DNA of 64,000 nucleotides from Chloroflexota bacterium (GCA_013112725.1 JABFFZ010000009.1:1-64000); one strand, 5' to 3'. Counted from the stretch's first letter, positions 1 through 7,703 are shown. Notes: a model not told the origin generated them from the sequence alone. A program made the numbers and translations.

Positions 1-2
1 TA

Positions 3-647
3 TCTTCCAAGATGATTGGTTGCATGAGAACCTCCTTCTGTTTTTCTTATTGGTTGCTACCCACAAGAATAACTGATGGGAGGTTCATCTTCATCTTTCC
101 CTTTTCCCGGACTTTGGAATTACCCTGGGTCAGTGGTGAACTATTTGATAGACCGTTTATAGGGCAGGCTGTATTTGTCAATCCAGGCGGCAGCCAGGCT
201 TTTTTTGCTATTGCCTTATCCAGAGATTCTGACGTGTGGCTCACCAGCGGCGCACCGGCTTTTGCGGCAATGATGGAATCCGTGGAATTTTTACCGGCTA
301 CCACCGATGGTGGAGAAAGTGGTTCGACAGAAACTGGCCCTTGCGTTGTTTCTACCGATCCCACCTATGGATATACAGAGGTCAATGCTATTCAAGTAAG
401 TGGCGGCGCCTTTGGGGGGCCACCGCGTGAACGTGCGTACCTGGATAATTTGCTTGGGTCAAATGGCGAGTCAATTATCTACGAACGGGCAGGATCAGTA
501 CTGTATGAAGATACAATTTTAGATATTTATTCGCTCAATGTAGGTGGTACATCTGTGATTCTATATCTGGATCAATATAGTTGGAGTGAGCCTCAAGCGC
601 CAGTTGATTTTACCTGTGCTGGCGCTTTCCCACTTTCACCCCCGTAG
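3..647 (+). CDS. C-terminal part of a secreted/lipoprotein-like protein (partial at left edge)
   Basis: The reading frame is open to the left edge of the window; the first internal ATG is at 12. I do not recognise a named family. The C-terminal half reads like an extracellular beta-rich module: a GDSQ/GGSQ-type stretch (VNPGGSQAFFAIALS), a short Gly/Ser/Thr linker, then a Cys-flanked segment containing RERAYLDNLLGSNGE and YERAGS and ending in DFTCAGAF. The first ~35 residues are unusually aromatic and may not be in the true frame, so the 5' side could contain a frameshift or simply be cut by the window. It converges on the YwiC-like gene, with a hairpin between them. Function unknown. Confidence 0.55.
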   Translation, partial: SSKMIGCMRTSFCFSYWLLPTRITDGRFIFIFPFSRTLELPWVSGELFDRPFIGQAVFVNPGGSQAFFAIALSRDSDVWLTSGAPAFAAMMESVEFLPATTDGGESGSTETGPCVVSTDPTYGYTEVNAIQVSGGAFGGPPRERAYLDNLLGSNGESIIYERAGSVLYEDTILDIYSLNVGGTSVILYLDQYSWSEPQAPVDFTCAGAFPLSPP

Positions 648-653
648 CCTTGG

Positions 654-686
654 AGACCAGACAGGTTTCCAAAACCTGTCTGGTCT
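654..686. terminator. Perfect hairpin between convergent genes
   Basis: Arms 654-668 and 672-686 are a perfect 15-bp inverted repeat (AGACCAGACAGGTTT and its complement) with a 3-nt loop. It lies just after the stop at 647 and overlaps the stop codon of the convergent minus-strand gene, so it could terminate both transcripts, although no long T tract follows. It is a variant of the AGACCTGACAGGTTT palindrome found at 26402 and 60752 and inside the MITE copies. Confidence 0.6.
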
Positions 687-1491
687 AATACGCCAGGATG
701 AGGAGCAGGCCGCAGGCGAGTTCTACGCCGACTTCGGTGAAGCCGAATTTCTTGATGTGGGGGATGGGCCGTGGCTGGGGATAGGCCCAGAGGGCGCGCC
801 CGGCCAGGGCGACAAAGGGGAGGATGGTCAAATAGGGGATGTGGCCGGTGAAGGCTACGGCCGTGACCACCCCCACGCCTGCCAGATGTGCCACTAACAT
901 TGGTCGCCGATCAGCAGGACGGCCGTGACTGTCTGCCAACCGCAGCCGTACATACAGCACGCCCAACACATTCAGCAGCGCCAGCAGCCCCCATAGCCAC
1001 CAGGCAACGGCCGTCATCTGCCCGGTAGCGGCGATCATCGCTGCCGGAGCTGTCAGCGCCAGCCCGGCCGCCCCGGCTAACCCCATCCACAGCACCCGCA
1101 CGCTGGTCTGGCGGCCCAGTGCAGCGGCTACATAGACAGCCAGCAGCCCGGCTACCGGCAATGCCAGCCAGAACACGGCCGCGATCCCCAAAACCAGCAG
1201 ACCCAACAGACAAAGCAGCGCCACCGCACTCAACCCCATCACCAATCGCCTGACGATAGGTGCGTCACTCTGGCGGCCACGCCCCTGGCGAATGCGCAGC
1301 CAGACGGTGACCGGTTGGCGCAGCAGGAAAAGCGCCAGGCTGCCCACCAGTACCAGCAGCGTTGCCAGATTGAAGACGCCGGCGACGGCCGTGCCCACCA
1401 GATACGGTACTAACAGCCACGACCACGACCCATGTTCGGCCGGCAACAGCAATTGTTTTCTAAACTTTCCTTTCACCTTACTTTTTATCAC
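685..1491 (-). CDS. YwiC-like family integral membrane protein
   Basis: The 268-residue protein begins with a basic segment followed by LLPAEHGSWSWLLVPYLVG, the hallmark N-terminus of the YwiC-like family (Pfam YwiC). About eight hydrophobic segments fill the rest, with an Arg-rich cytoplasmic loop near residues 65-80. The molecular function of YwiC proteins is not established; in Bacillus ywiC lies near nitrate/anaerobic genes, but nothing here supports that role. Single gene, convergent with the partial gene to its left. The start at 1491 leaves the AEHGSW motif close to the N-terminus, as is usual for the family. Confidence 0.8.
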   Translation of the reverse strand: MIKSKVKGKFRKQLLLPAEHGSWSWLLVPYLVGTAVAGVFNLATLLVLVGSLALFLLRQPVTVWLRIRQGRGRQSDAPIVRRLVMGLSAVALLCLLGLLVLGIAAVFWLALPVAGLLAVYVAAALGRQTSVRVLWMGLAGAAGLALTAPAAMIAATGQMTAVAWWLWGLLALLNVLGVLYVRLRLADSHGRPADRRPMLVAHLAGVGVVTAVAFTGHIPYLTILPFVALAGRALWAYPQPRPIPHIKKFGFTEVGVELACGLLLILAY

Positions 1492-1528
1492 TTTGCATCC
1501 TCAGGTTTACAGTAGTTGTTCGTAATGC

Positions 1529-1670
1529 CTATTTCAGTTGTGCAGATTCCAGGAACCGAATGTATTGTTCCTTTACTTTGAGAGCTTCCTCTAAATCAGC
1601 AACTTGTCTTTCCAATATCTGAACTTGTTGTCTTAAAAAAATGTGGAGTTGTTGCGTCAAACGATACTCA
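1529..1670 (-). pseudogene. Out-of-frame coiled-coil tail of the HNH gene
   Basis: Reading the minus strand past the HNH stop but in the other frame gives an uninterrupted ~43-residue tail (ending FLESAQLK, stop 1529-1531). It is Leu/Gln/Glu-rich with strong heptad character. It joins the HNH protein exactly if one copy of the tandem CTCAACTCAA (1667-1676, plus strand) is removed. This indicates that the gene originally ended at 1529 and that a 5-bp duplication cut off its tail. Confidence 0.6.
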
Positions 1671-2034
1671 ACTCAACCAATTGGGGACGGTTGAGATGAA
1701 GAAGATTGATGTGAAACATGCCTGTGGGAGTTAAGGCTACCAGATAGCCTGCTTCATCGTTTGCAGAAATATGTATGGAAATATCGTCGTTAAGCGGATG
1801 CAAAATGCGCAAACCTTGTGCCAATTGCTGGGCGGTGGGCCAAAAATTATGTTTGTATTGGTTACATTTAGTGCAGGCGTATACCAGATTGTCGTCGGCT
1901 TCCGTGCCGCCGGATGCGTGAGGTTGATAATGATCAATCGTCAATTCGCTACCGGCGCTTGTTTCCGTGACGCCACAATAGCCGCAAGCGCGCAGGTATT
2001 TTAGTCGCACAAACTCAAACCTGGGATGACGCAT
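1657..2034 (-). CDS. HNH endonuclease (McrA-type zinc fold), C-terminus frameshifted
   Basis: The 125-residue protein contains a complete HNH motif: CGYC zinc pair, LTIDHYQPHASGGT with the catalytic DH, NLVYAC, and CTKCNQYK as the second zinc pair. The catalytic core is therefore intact and nuclease activity is plausible. It is translated directly after the 98-residue coiled-coil gene (4-nt spacing of stop and start), so the two form one operon. The protein ends LVELSIV because of a 5-bp tandem duplication at 1667-1676. Undoing it would add a coiled-coil tail of ~43 residues. No restriction methylase, integrase or phage gene is adjacent, so target and role are unknown. Confidence 0.85.
   Translation of the reverse strand: MRHPRFEFVRLKYLRACGYCGVTETSAGSELTIDHYQPHASGGTEADDNLVYACTKCNQYKHNFWPTAQQLAQGLRILHPLNDDISIHISANDEAGYLVALTPTGMFHINLLHLNRPQLVELSIV
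1667..1676. repeat. 5-bp tandem duplication causing a frameshift
   Basis: CTCAA occurs twice in tandem (1667-1671, 1672-1676; TTGAG TTGAG on the coding strand). Removing one unit restores a reading frame through to 1529 for the HNH gene. Confidence 0.75.
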
Positions 2035-2037
2035 GGA

Positions 2038-2334
2038 CTACTTCAGAAGTTGATAACCGGTCAGCGTCTGATACGCCTTTTCCAGTTTTTTGATTTTTTT
2101 GTCCAGTTTGCCGTTCTCCAGGACAAGTTGATGATGTTGGGTATTTAGCTCATCAATACGTTGGCGTAATGGTAGTAGCTGTTTTAACAGATTTGCGCTG
2201 AGTGGGTCTTTTTCTTCTTGTTCCAATTGTAACAGACCAGCTTGATATACCGGTTGTTCCGCAGACGATAGCGTCTCCCCCATTGCAACTCGTAGATGAA
2301 GTTGCCACCATTGTTCGTATTCTAGTGAATTCAT
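2038..2334 (-). CDS. Small coiled-coil protein upstream of HNH nuclease
   Basis: A 98-residue acidic/Gln-rich protein. Residues ~50-95 form a probable coiled coil (RQRIDELNTQHHQLVLENGK and on). A good Shine-Dalgarno (GAAGGAG) precedes ATG 2334 by about nine bases. Its stop nearly touches the HNH start, suggesting co-translation. I do not recognise a family. The lost tail of the HNH protein was also a coiled coil, so the two proteins may once have paired, which is inference. Confidence 0.7.
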   Translation of the reverse strand: MNSLEYEQWWQLHLRVAMGETLSSAEQPVYQAGLLQLEQEEKDPLSANLLKQLLPLRQRIDELNTQHHQLVLENGKLDKKIKKLEKAYQTLTGYQLLK

Positions 2335-2372
2335 GCGCCTAATGCTCCTTCAACTATTCCAGTTTACCACAT

Positions 2373-3548
2373 TTAGCTGTGATGGCGTGAGGCTTCCTCG
2401 CCAGTGGTTTGGGCGGCCAAATTACGCCAGCGGAATTTGGGTAGCCAGGGGTTGACCTTGCCTTCCACGGCGTCAGCGATCAGGTCGCCCAGGACGGGGG
2501 CGAACTTGAAGCCGTGCCCGCTGCCGCCGGCGGCCACCGTCAGCCCGGTTGTTTCCGGGTGGCGGTCAATCCAGAAATGTTCGTCTAGCGTGTCGCAGTA
2601 GAGGCAGCGGCGGGTGTAGACAATGGGCGCGTCGGCCAGGGCGGGGAAGGTGGCCGCCAGGAAGGCACGGAAATTTTGCTCATCTTGGGCCGTGACCACC
2701 CGTTCGTCGTCGCGGGGGTGCAGCCGCAGGCCAATGCCGTGATTGGCAATTTTGACCACCCCTTCGCGGGGATGCAGCGGGAAGCCGTACCAGCCGGTGC
2801 GGGCCACATCGGCCGTGAACACGATAAAGTTGGGTGCCGTAAAGAGTTCTGGCTGGGCCGGTTTCAAATGGAATACGGGGTGGCCGGTGGATTTCATCAC
2901 CGGGGCCAGTTCGGGCAGGAGCAGGTGTGTCCACGTTCCGGCGGCGACGAGGGCGTGGTTGGTGGGGAAGGTGTCGCCTTCTTGAGTGCGCACGGCCGTG
3001 ACCCTGCCCCCCTGTTGGGCAATTTCTACGGCCGTTTGCCCTGCCAATATCGCCACACCTGACTGCTGCGCCTGGGTAATCAACGCCTCCACCACACGGC
3101 CGCTTTCGACGTAGCCACCCTGCGCGTGGTAAAAGCCATCCACAAATGCACCCGGTTTCCAGGCCGGAAAACGGCGGCTGATCTCGTCGCCATTTAACCG
3201 TTCCGGGTGATGGCCTCGTTTCAGCAGCATCTGGTAACTTTCATATTCAAAACCGCCGGGGGCCATCGGCTGTTGGGTGAACATGGTCACACCAATTTCG
3301 TGGAAGAGCGGGCCGAACCTTTCATTCCACTGCCGCCAGCCCCCCAATGAGGCTTCCACCATTTCCATGTATTGCGCGTCTGTGCCATATTCCATGCGCA
3401 CCACTTTGCTGATGTCGGTAGAAGCGGCCAGGGGATGGGGCAGGGGGCCGGGGTCGAGCACGGCCGTGCGCCAGCCGCGTTGTTGCAGGCTCACGGCCGT
3501 TGTCACGCCAAAGATACCGCCGCCGATGATGATAATGTCGTAATTCAT
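2373..3548 (-). CDS. FAD-dependent oxidoreductase, sarcosine oxidase / N-methyltryptophan oxidase-like
   Basis: The 391-residue DAO-family flavoenzyme starts MNYDIIIIGGGIFGVT (Rossmann GxGxxG), matching monomeric sarcosine oxidase length (~390). Near the C-terminus RRCLYCDTLDEHFWIDRHPE corresponds to the segment that in monomeric sarcosine oxidase holds the Cys covalently bound to FAD, and GGSGHGFKFAP is the second FAD-binding motif. It probably oxidises an N-methyl or secondary amine, giving H2O2. I chose ATG 3548 because AAAGGA lies directly upstream and the Rossmann motif begins there; an upstream in-frame ATG (3611) would add 21 residues from an intergenic repeat. Soluble, cytoplasmic; substrate unknown. 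Confidence 0.85.
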   Translation of the reverse strand: MNYDIIIIGGGIFGVTTAVSLQQRGWRTAVLDPGPLPHPLAASTDISKVVRMEYGTDAQYMEMVEASLGGWRQWNERFGPLFHEIGVTMFTQQPMAPGGFEYESYQMLLKRGHHPERLNGDEISRRFPAWKPGAFVDGFYHAQGGYVESGRVVEALITQAQQSGVAILAGQTAVEIAQQGGRVTAVRTQEGDTFPTNHALVAAGTWTHLLLPELAPVMKSTGHPVFHLKPAQPELFTAPNFIVFTADVARTGWYGFPLHPREGVVKIANHGIGLRLHPRDDERVVTAQDEQNFRAFLAATFPALADAPIVYTRRCLYCDTLDEHFWIDRHPETTGLTVAAGGSGHGFKFAPVLGDLIADAVEGKVNPWLPKFRWRNLAAQTTGEEASRHHS

Positions 3549-3682
3549 GATTTTTCCTTTAGGGATGACAGAGTGAAGGGGTGACAAGGTGAGGGGTTGA
3601 TCTGCTTGCATGGGATAATTCTATTCTGGTTACGGCCGTTGTTCACGTATATCATTGGTCAAAACCGGACTTTGGCTTACAA

Positions 3683-3710
3683 ATGATCAGTGACGAGTGA
3701 CGAGTGACGA
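3683..3710. repeat. GTGACGA tandem word repeat upstream of HAD gene
   Basis: Three tandem copies of GTGACGA (3687-3707) run to the start codon of the next gene. This is one arm of the 'word-repeat' type seen as full hairpins at 30332, 49110 and 56770. Confidence 0.6.
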
Positions 3711-4328
3711 ATGAGCAACAGGATAAAAGCAATCATTTTTGATTTTGGCGGAGTGATTTTGCGGACGCAGGATTGGTCGGGGCGGCGGCGTTGGGAACAG
3801 CGGTTGGGGCTGCCCGAACACGGCGCGGAACAGTTGGTGTTTAACAGCGACATGGGGCGGCAGGCGCAGCACGGCCGTATCACCACCAATGAACTCTGGC
3901 AGTGGGTAGGGCAAACATACGGCCTGCCGGCGGTAGAACTGGCCCAATTTCAGGCTGACTTTTGGGCGGGGGATGTGTTGGATAGGGAGTTGGTGGCGTG
4001 GATACGGGGGTTACGGCCGTTTTACCAGACCGCCCTCATCAGCAATGCCTTCGACGATTTGCGTGACGTGCTGACCACCCAGTTCGCCATTGCCGACGCT
4101 TTTGATGTGATCGTCATCTCCGCCGAAGAAGGCATTATGAAACCCGACCCGCGCCTGTACCAGATCGCCCTAGAACGGCTTGGCTGCCGCCCGGAAGAGG
4201 CGCTATTTATTGACGATTTCGCCCACAACATTGCCGGGGCACAGACCGTTGGGCTGCACACAATTCATTTTAAGCCGGGGGTTGATCTGATGGGGGAAAT
4301 TGGGAGGAGATTGAGTGATGAACAGTAA
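3711..4328 (+). CDS. HAD-superfamily hydrolase (subfamily IA)
   Basis: A 205-residue protein with the four HAD motifs: IIFDFGGV (nucleophile Asp), ALISNAF (Ser, motif II), IMKPDPRLY (Lys, motif III) and LFIDDFAHNI (acidic motif IV). The alpha-helical cap lies between motifs I and II. A phosphatase or dehalogenase on a small metabolite is likely; substrate not predictable. The stop codon TAA (4326-4328) is supplied by the first bases of the inserted MITE (GTAAGCG). Without the insertion the frame would run about 11 codons further into the next repeat and end at a TGA there, so the C-terminus has been remodelled by insertions. No clear Shine-Dalgarno precedes ATG 3711. Confidence 0.85.
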   Translation: MSNRIKAIIFDFGGVILRTQDWSGRRRWEQRLGLPEHGAEQLVFNSDMGRQAQHGRITTNELWQWVGQTYGLPAVELAQFQADFWAGDVLDRELVAWIRGLRPFYQTALISNAFDDLRDVLTTQFAIADAFDVIVISAEEGIMKPDPRLYQIALERLGCRPEEALFIDDFAHNIAGAQTVGLHTIHFKPGVDLMGEIGRRLSDEQ

Positions 4329-4419
4329 GCGTTCAGACTTGACAAGTTTATTACCAGAGGCAGTTGCTGCAATTCAGGCGCAAAAACTTGTCAAGTCTCC
4401 AGAGGAACTGAACGGTTAC
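4325..4419 (+). mobile_element. IS66-like MITE, copy 1 (subfamily A, 95 bp)
   Basis: Ends GTAAGCGTTCAG and CTGAACGGTTAC form terminal inverted repeats. An inner palindrome (AGACTTGACAAGTTT and complement) flanks a short centre. Flanks are GATGAACA on the left and TATGAACA on the right, an 8-bp duplication with one mismatch. GTAA ends with 8-bp target duplication are the IS66-family signature. No coding capacity. It supplies the HAD gene's stop codon. Confidence 0.85.
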
Positions 4420-4425
4420 TATGAA

Positions 4426-4500
4426 CAGACATCCGATTTCTTTGAGAAATCGGATGTCTGACACGAACGAGTGGAATATCATTTCCATAAGAGATTAACC
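4426..4500 (+). repeat. ATCCGATTTC hairpin element, copy 1
   Basis: Hairpin CAGACATCCGATTTC / GAAATCGGATGTCTG (4426-4460), followed by a conserved tail with GAGTGGAATATCATTTCC and ATAAGAGA. The same hairpin plus tail recurs at 17985-18058 and, reversed, at 36884-36950; the hairpin alone is at 31294. Confidence 0.75.
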
Positions 4501-4515
4501 ATCTCCCCATCTCAG

Positions 4516-5595
4516 CTAATCGTGAACGTTGACCAGGGTGCCGACTGACGCCCAATAATAAATCCATTCGGCGTCACTGGTTTTCAGGTTGACGCAGCCG
4601 TGGCTCATGGGGGTGCCAAAATTGCTGTGCCAGAAAGTGCCGTGCAGGGCGTAATCGCGGTAAAAGTACATGACGTAAGGCACATTTTCCAGGTAATAAT
4701 CATAGCCGAGCAAACGGCCGTCCATCGTCTGACTTTGATAAGTGAGCCAGATGCGGAATTGGCCGGTGACGGTGGGGTGGTCACGTGTGCCGGAAGAGAT
4801 GAGCGTCTGGAAAACCAGCTCATTGCCCATATAAGCGCGCAACGTTTGTGTGGAAAGGTCTACGTCAATCCACTTTTCGTCGGCGGCCACGCCAAACGGC
4901 CGTGTCAGATACGCATTGCCCGATTCGCTGACAAAGGTGGGCGCCCAGGTGGGCGTCGGTGTGGGAGTGGGGGTGGGCGTCGGCGTTACCGTCCAGGTGG
5001 CGCGGGGCTGGCTGCTCCTGTCGGCCGCCAGTTGTTTGGCAGGCACAAAGGGAGTGGGTGTTTCCGTGGCCGGGCTGAACATGCTGTTGGCCGCCAAAGG
5101 GACTGATGCGATTTCTTCAGGCATGACAGCCGCGCTTTGCAGTTGCGCTGGGGCAGGGTCGGCCACGGCCGTGGCCGACCGCGCCTGCCACATCACCAGA
5201 CTCGCCGCGCCCACACCCGCCAGCAAAATCACCAGGAGCAGTACGCCCCAAAGCATGGGTTGGCCTCGACGTTGGCGACGTTTTTTAACGGGAATCGGTG
5301 TGGGTGCGGTTGAGGCTGCTTTAGCCAGACGTTCCTCGGCCCAAATCCGCGCCTCTCTTACACGCGGCTCATCGGGGCGCAGCCGTTCGGCGCGCTGCAC
5401 ATAGTCCAGACTGGCCTGCGGCGTAGGGGCTACGCCCGCCAGCCAAAGCCACACCCGGTAATCATAGGGGTCTATGCTGGCGGCTTCATGCAGCAAATGG
5501 CGCGCCTGGGCGCGGTCGCCAGCCTTGAGCGCCTGGCGCGCCTGGTGTATTAACTCCGCCGCCGAAAAGGATGAGGAGGGAATGGCGCTGCTCAT
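4516..5595 (-). CDS. L,D-transpeptidase (YkuD) with TPR-like N-terminus and membrane anchor
   Basis: A 359-residue protein. Residues ~12-75 form a TPR-like helical repeat; a Lys/Arg-rich patch (VKKRRQRRGQP) precedes one membrane helix (~125-150). A long Thr/Pro linker with TPTPTPTPTPTP follows, then the YkuD domain (~235-358). The catalytic motif is LHGTFW...MSHGCVNL with Cys334 and its His. It crosslinks peptidoglycan stem peptides (3-3 links) or attaches proteins outside the membrane. ATG 5595 overlaps the upstream amidase stop (ATGA) and has GGGAG upstream, so the two are translationally coupled; the ATG at 5622 lies inside the amidase gene. Confidence 0.88.
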   Translation of the reverse strand: MSSAIPSSSFSAAELIHQARQALKAGDRAQARHLLHEAASIDPYDYRVWLWLAGVAPTPQASLDYVQRAERLRPDEPRVREARIWAEERLAKAASTAPTPIPVKKRRQRRGQPMLWGVLLLVILLAGVGAASLVMWQARSATAVADPAPAQLQSAAVMPEEIASVPLAANSMFSPATETPTPFVPAKQLAADRSSQPRATWTVTPTPTPTPTPTPTWAPTFVSESGNAYLTRPFGVAADEKWIDVDLSTQTLRAYMGNELVFQTLISSGTRDHPTVTGQFRIWLTYQSQTMDGRLLGYDYYLENVPYVMYFYRDYALHGTFWHSNFGTPMSHGCVNLKTSDAEWIYYWASVGTLVNVHD

Positions 5596-6371
5596 CGCAC
5601 TCCCAGCTGGGCCAGATAACATTGAATGCCACTGGCGATGCCACCCGCCGGTTCATGGGGACGATTGGTCAGGATGTCGCGGTCTAAGTTCATAAAACCG
5701 ACTTCGATGATGATGGCCGGTACGCCCAACGGGATTTCGCGGAAGGCATGATAGTCGGTCATGTGTTCGGTGATGGTATGGGGGTGGTAGGGGAGGTTGG
5801 TGGCACGGCCGTACTCTTGTTCCATGCACGCTTCCAAAGCCGAGGAGTTGGTGTAGGAAGAACTGGCGATCTTAAAACCGGTTAACTGCTCGTGGTAATA
5901 GATGCACGAATCGGCATGGATGGAGACGACGGCCGTCGCCCCATAACGTGGCAAACGCGGGTCAAACTCCTTCAAAATATCCACCGGAATCCCGTCCGCC
6001 TGCAACTGCGCCGCCACCAGGTTGGCGATGTTCTCGTTGATTTGCGCTTCTGTTAACCCATCAGCGCATACCGCGCCGCTGTCATTGCCTTTATGCCCGG
6101 CGATCAGGCCAATGCGTAGGGGGCCAGGGCTTTGCGCCAGCCGTTGCAATACCGGCTGCTCTGGAACTGCTTTGTAAATAGGGGCTGCCAGACGCCCCTG
6201 CGTGGTGGCGGCAATAATCTCTGCCGTTGCCTCTTCCGGGCTGAAATACCAGTACACCAGCAGCATACCCGCCAAAGAAGCTACCAAAAAGACCACAATG
6301 CGGATATTCGCTAACAGCAGGTGCAGCCAGGATGAATCGGGTTGCCAGGAGTTTTCTTGATTCATTTGCAT
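5592..6371 (-). CDS. N-acetylmuramoyl-L-alanine amidase (Amidase_3), membrane-anchored
   Basis: About 259 residues. A single transmembrane helix (IRIVVFLVASLAGMLLVYWY) lies near residue 25-45 and is followed by an extracytoplasmic amidase domain. Zinc and catalytic motifs are present: LIAGHKG (His), the Glu in QINENIA, VSIHADS (His), and IIEVGFMN (catalytic Glu). It cleaves the MurNAc-L-Ala bond of peptidoglycan. First gene of a two-gene operon with the L,D-transpeptidase. Start is uncertain: ATG 6371 or 6365 both fit; the farther ATG at 6440 would add a non-conserved leader. No obvious Shine-Dalgarno. Confidence 0.85.
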   Translation of the reverse strand: MQMNQENSWQPDSSWLHLLLANIRIVVFLVASLAGMLLVYWYFSPEEATAEIIAATTQGRLAAPIYKAVPEQPVLQRLAQSPGPLRIGLIAGHKGNDSGAVCADGLTEAQINENIANLVAAQLQADGIPVDILKEFDPRLPRYGATAVVSIHADSCIYYHEQLTGFKIASSSYTNSSALEACMEQEYGRATNLPYHPHTITEHMTDYHAFREIPLGVPAIIIEVGFMNLDRDILTNRPHEPAGGIASGIQCYLAQLGVR

Positions 6372-6628
6372 TATGTTGACTATTTTACACGAAAGTAGGG
6401 CAAATGTCTGCAAACAGTTTTTGCCTCCAGCAATTCTCAATTTGCCAAGAGCCAGTTACCAAGAGCCAGCGATTAAAATCGCGCCTACAGAGAGCAAAGC
6501 CCACCCTTCAACAGGTTCAGGGCAGGCTCTACGTGGGCTAGTCACCAGCCGGCGCCGGCCGACTTTGCCTTTTGTAGGTGCAGATTTATCTGCCGCCGCA
6601 AGCCATATTTCGAATTGCTGTTTTGCCT
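6372..6628. other. Gene-free intergenic stretch with degenerate repeats
   Basis: The ~335 bases between the amidase start and the next gene hold no convincing ORF. They contain short duplicated words (GAGCCAG twice at ~6450-6470), a CAACAGGTTCAGGGCAGGCT segment and small palindromes such as GCAGATTTATCTGC. The right end is the promoter/operator annotated at 6629-6658. Confidence 0.6.
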
Positions 6629-6645
6629 CTTGACAAAGTGTCAAG
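6629..6645. promoter_or_regulatory. Operator-like dyad over the -35 box
   Basis: CTTGACA AAG TGTCAAG is a perfect 7-bp inverted repeat with a 3-nt spacer, completely covering the -35 hexamer of the promoter at 6630-6658. A repressor binding here would block polymerase. The regulator is not identifiable from the window. Confidence 0.6.
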
Positions 6646-6658
6646 ACAACACTATACT
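6630..6658 (+). promoter_or_regulatory. Sigma70-type promoter for the isochorismatase-like gene
   Basis: TTGACA (6630-6635), a 17-nt spacer and TATACT (6653-6658), about 50 bases upstream of ATG 6708. Near-consensus. Confidence 0.8.
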
Positions 6659-6707
6659 GCCCGCAATGTGATTTAGTGTAGCAATGACACGAAAGGAGAG
6701 CAATAGC

Positions 6708-7637
6708 ATGAACCAATTCCCAACCTTTTACCAACCACAGCGCATCGGCACGCTCTATTACCCAGACTACGCGGCCATAGCTGCTGAAGCGGCCGCGACG
6801 AACCTGCCCCCGGCTACGGAAGACAAACAAAACATTCATCTGGTCATCATTGATATGCAGGTGGATTTTTGCCACCCGGATGGCAGCCTGTTTGTGCCCG
6901 GCTCAGTGGGGGATATTCAGCGCACGATTGAATTTATCTACAATAATGCCGCCCGCATCACCAACATCACCTGCTCGCTCGATTCCCATTTGCCACACCA
7001 GATTTTTCACCCGGCATGGTGGGCGGACGAAAGCGGCAGTCACCCGGCGCCATTTACGCTCATCACCTATGCCGACATTAAAGCGGGGAAGTGGCGGCCT
7101 CTGGTAGCCCCGGTGCAGTCAACCAACTACGTTAAGCAACTAGAGGAGCAGGCCAAAAAGACGCTGACCATCTGGCCTTACCACGTGATGATCGGTAGCA
7201 TGGGTAACGCGCTAGACCCGGAACTGTTTTCGGCGATCTTGTGGCATAGTCTGGCGCGCAAAACGCAGCCCACCTGGTTGACCAAAGGTACGATCCCGCT
7301 GACAGAGCATTACTCCATCATCCAGCCGGAAGTGCCCGTGCCCAACCACCCCATGGGCGGCAAAAATAAGGCGTTTCTGGATACGCTGGCGGAAGCAGAT
7401 GTGGTGGTGATTGCCGGGGAAGCGGAAAGCCACTGTGTGCTGGAAACGGTGGAAGACCTGGTGGAGGATTTTGTCACGCGCCCGGATGCGCTGCAAAAAA
7501 TCTACTTCCTGCGCGACTGCACCTCACCGGTCATTCATCCCGATGTAGATTTTCACGGTATTGCCCTGGCCCGTTTTGCCGAATTTGAAAAGCAGGGGGT
7601 GAATTTTATCAACAGCACAGACTCGCTGCCGTTTTAG
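6708..7637 (+). CDS. Isochorismatase/nicotinamidase-family cysteine hydrolase
   Basis: A 309-residue protein. LVIIDMQVDFCHPDGSL carries the catalytic Asp and metal-binding region, TWLTKG the catalytic Lys, and IAGEAESHCVLETV the nucleophile Cys, so the full D-K-C triad is present. It is longer than typical nicotinamidases (~200 residues) because of an insertion between the Asp and Lys motifs (HPAWWADESGSHPAPF region). Likely hydrolyses an amide such as nicotinamide; the substrate is not certain. ATG 6708 is preceded by AAAGGAG; the earlier ATG at 6684 lies upstream of this ribosome site. Controlled by the promoter/operator at 6629-6658. Confidence 0.85.
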   Translation: MNQFPTFYQPQRIGTLYYPDYAAIAAEAAATNLPPATEDKQNIHLVIIDMQVDFCHPDGSLFVPGSVGDIQRTIEFIYNNAARITNITCSLDSHLPHQIFHPAWWADESGSHPAPFTLITYADIKAGKWRPLVAPVQSTNYVKQLEEQAKKTLTIWPYHVMIGSMGNALDPELFSAILWHSLARKTQPTWLTKGTIPLTEHYSIIQPEVPVPNHPMGGKNKAFLDTLAEADVVVIAGEAESHCVLETVEDLVEDFVTRPDALQKIYFLRDCTSPVIHPDVDFHGIALARFAEFEKQGVNFINSTDSLPF

Positions 7638-7703
7638 TGCGGTTAACGGTGAGCAGTGAGCAGTTTTCTTCACTGTTCACTGCCAACTGCTGACTCCTCA
7701 CTT
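7638..7703. repeat. Word-repeat hairpin (GTGAGCAGT type)
   Basis: Tandem GTGAGCAGT words on the left and CACTGTTCACTGCC...CTGCTGACTCCTCAC complementary words on the right, in the gap between two codirectional genes. One of many such junction hairpins in the window. Confidence 0.6.

Noticed and set aside
4336..4361. TTGACA inside subfamily-A MITEs as an outward promoter
   Set aside because: TTGACAAG is part of the inner palindrome and no -10 hexamer lies at the right distance.
6456..6875. 139-residue minus-strand ORF ahead of the isochorismatase-like gene
   Set aside because: It overlaps the promoter and first 170 bases of a well-supported gene and its protein is mostly translated repeat DNA.
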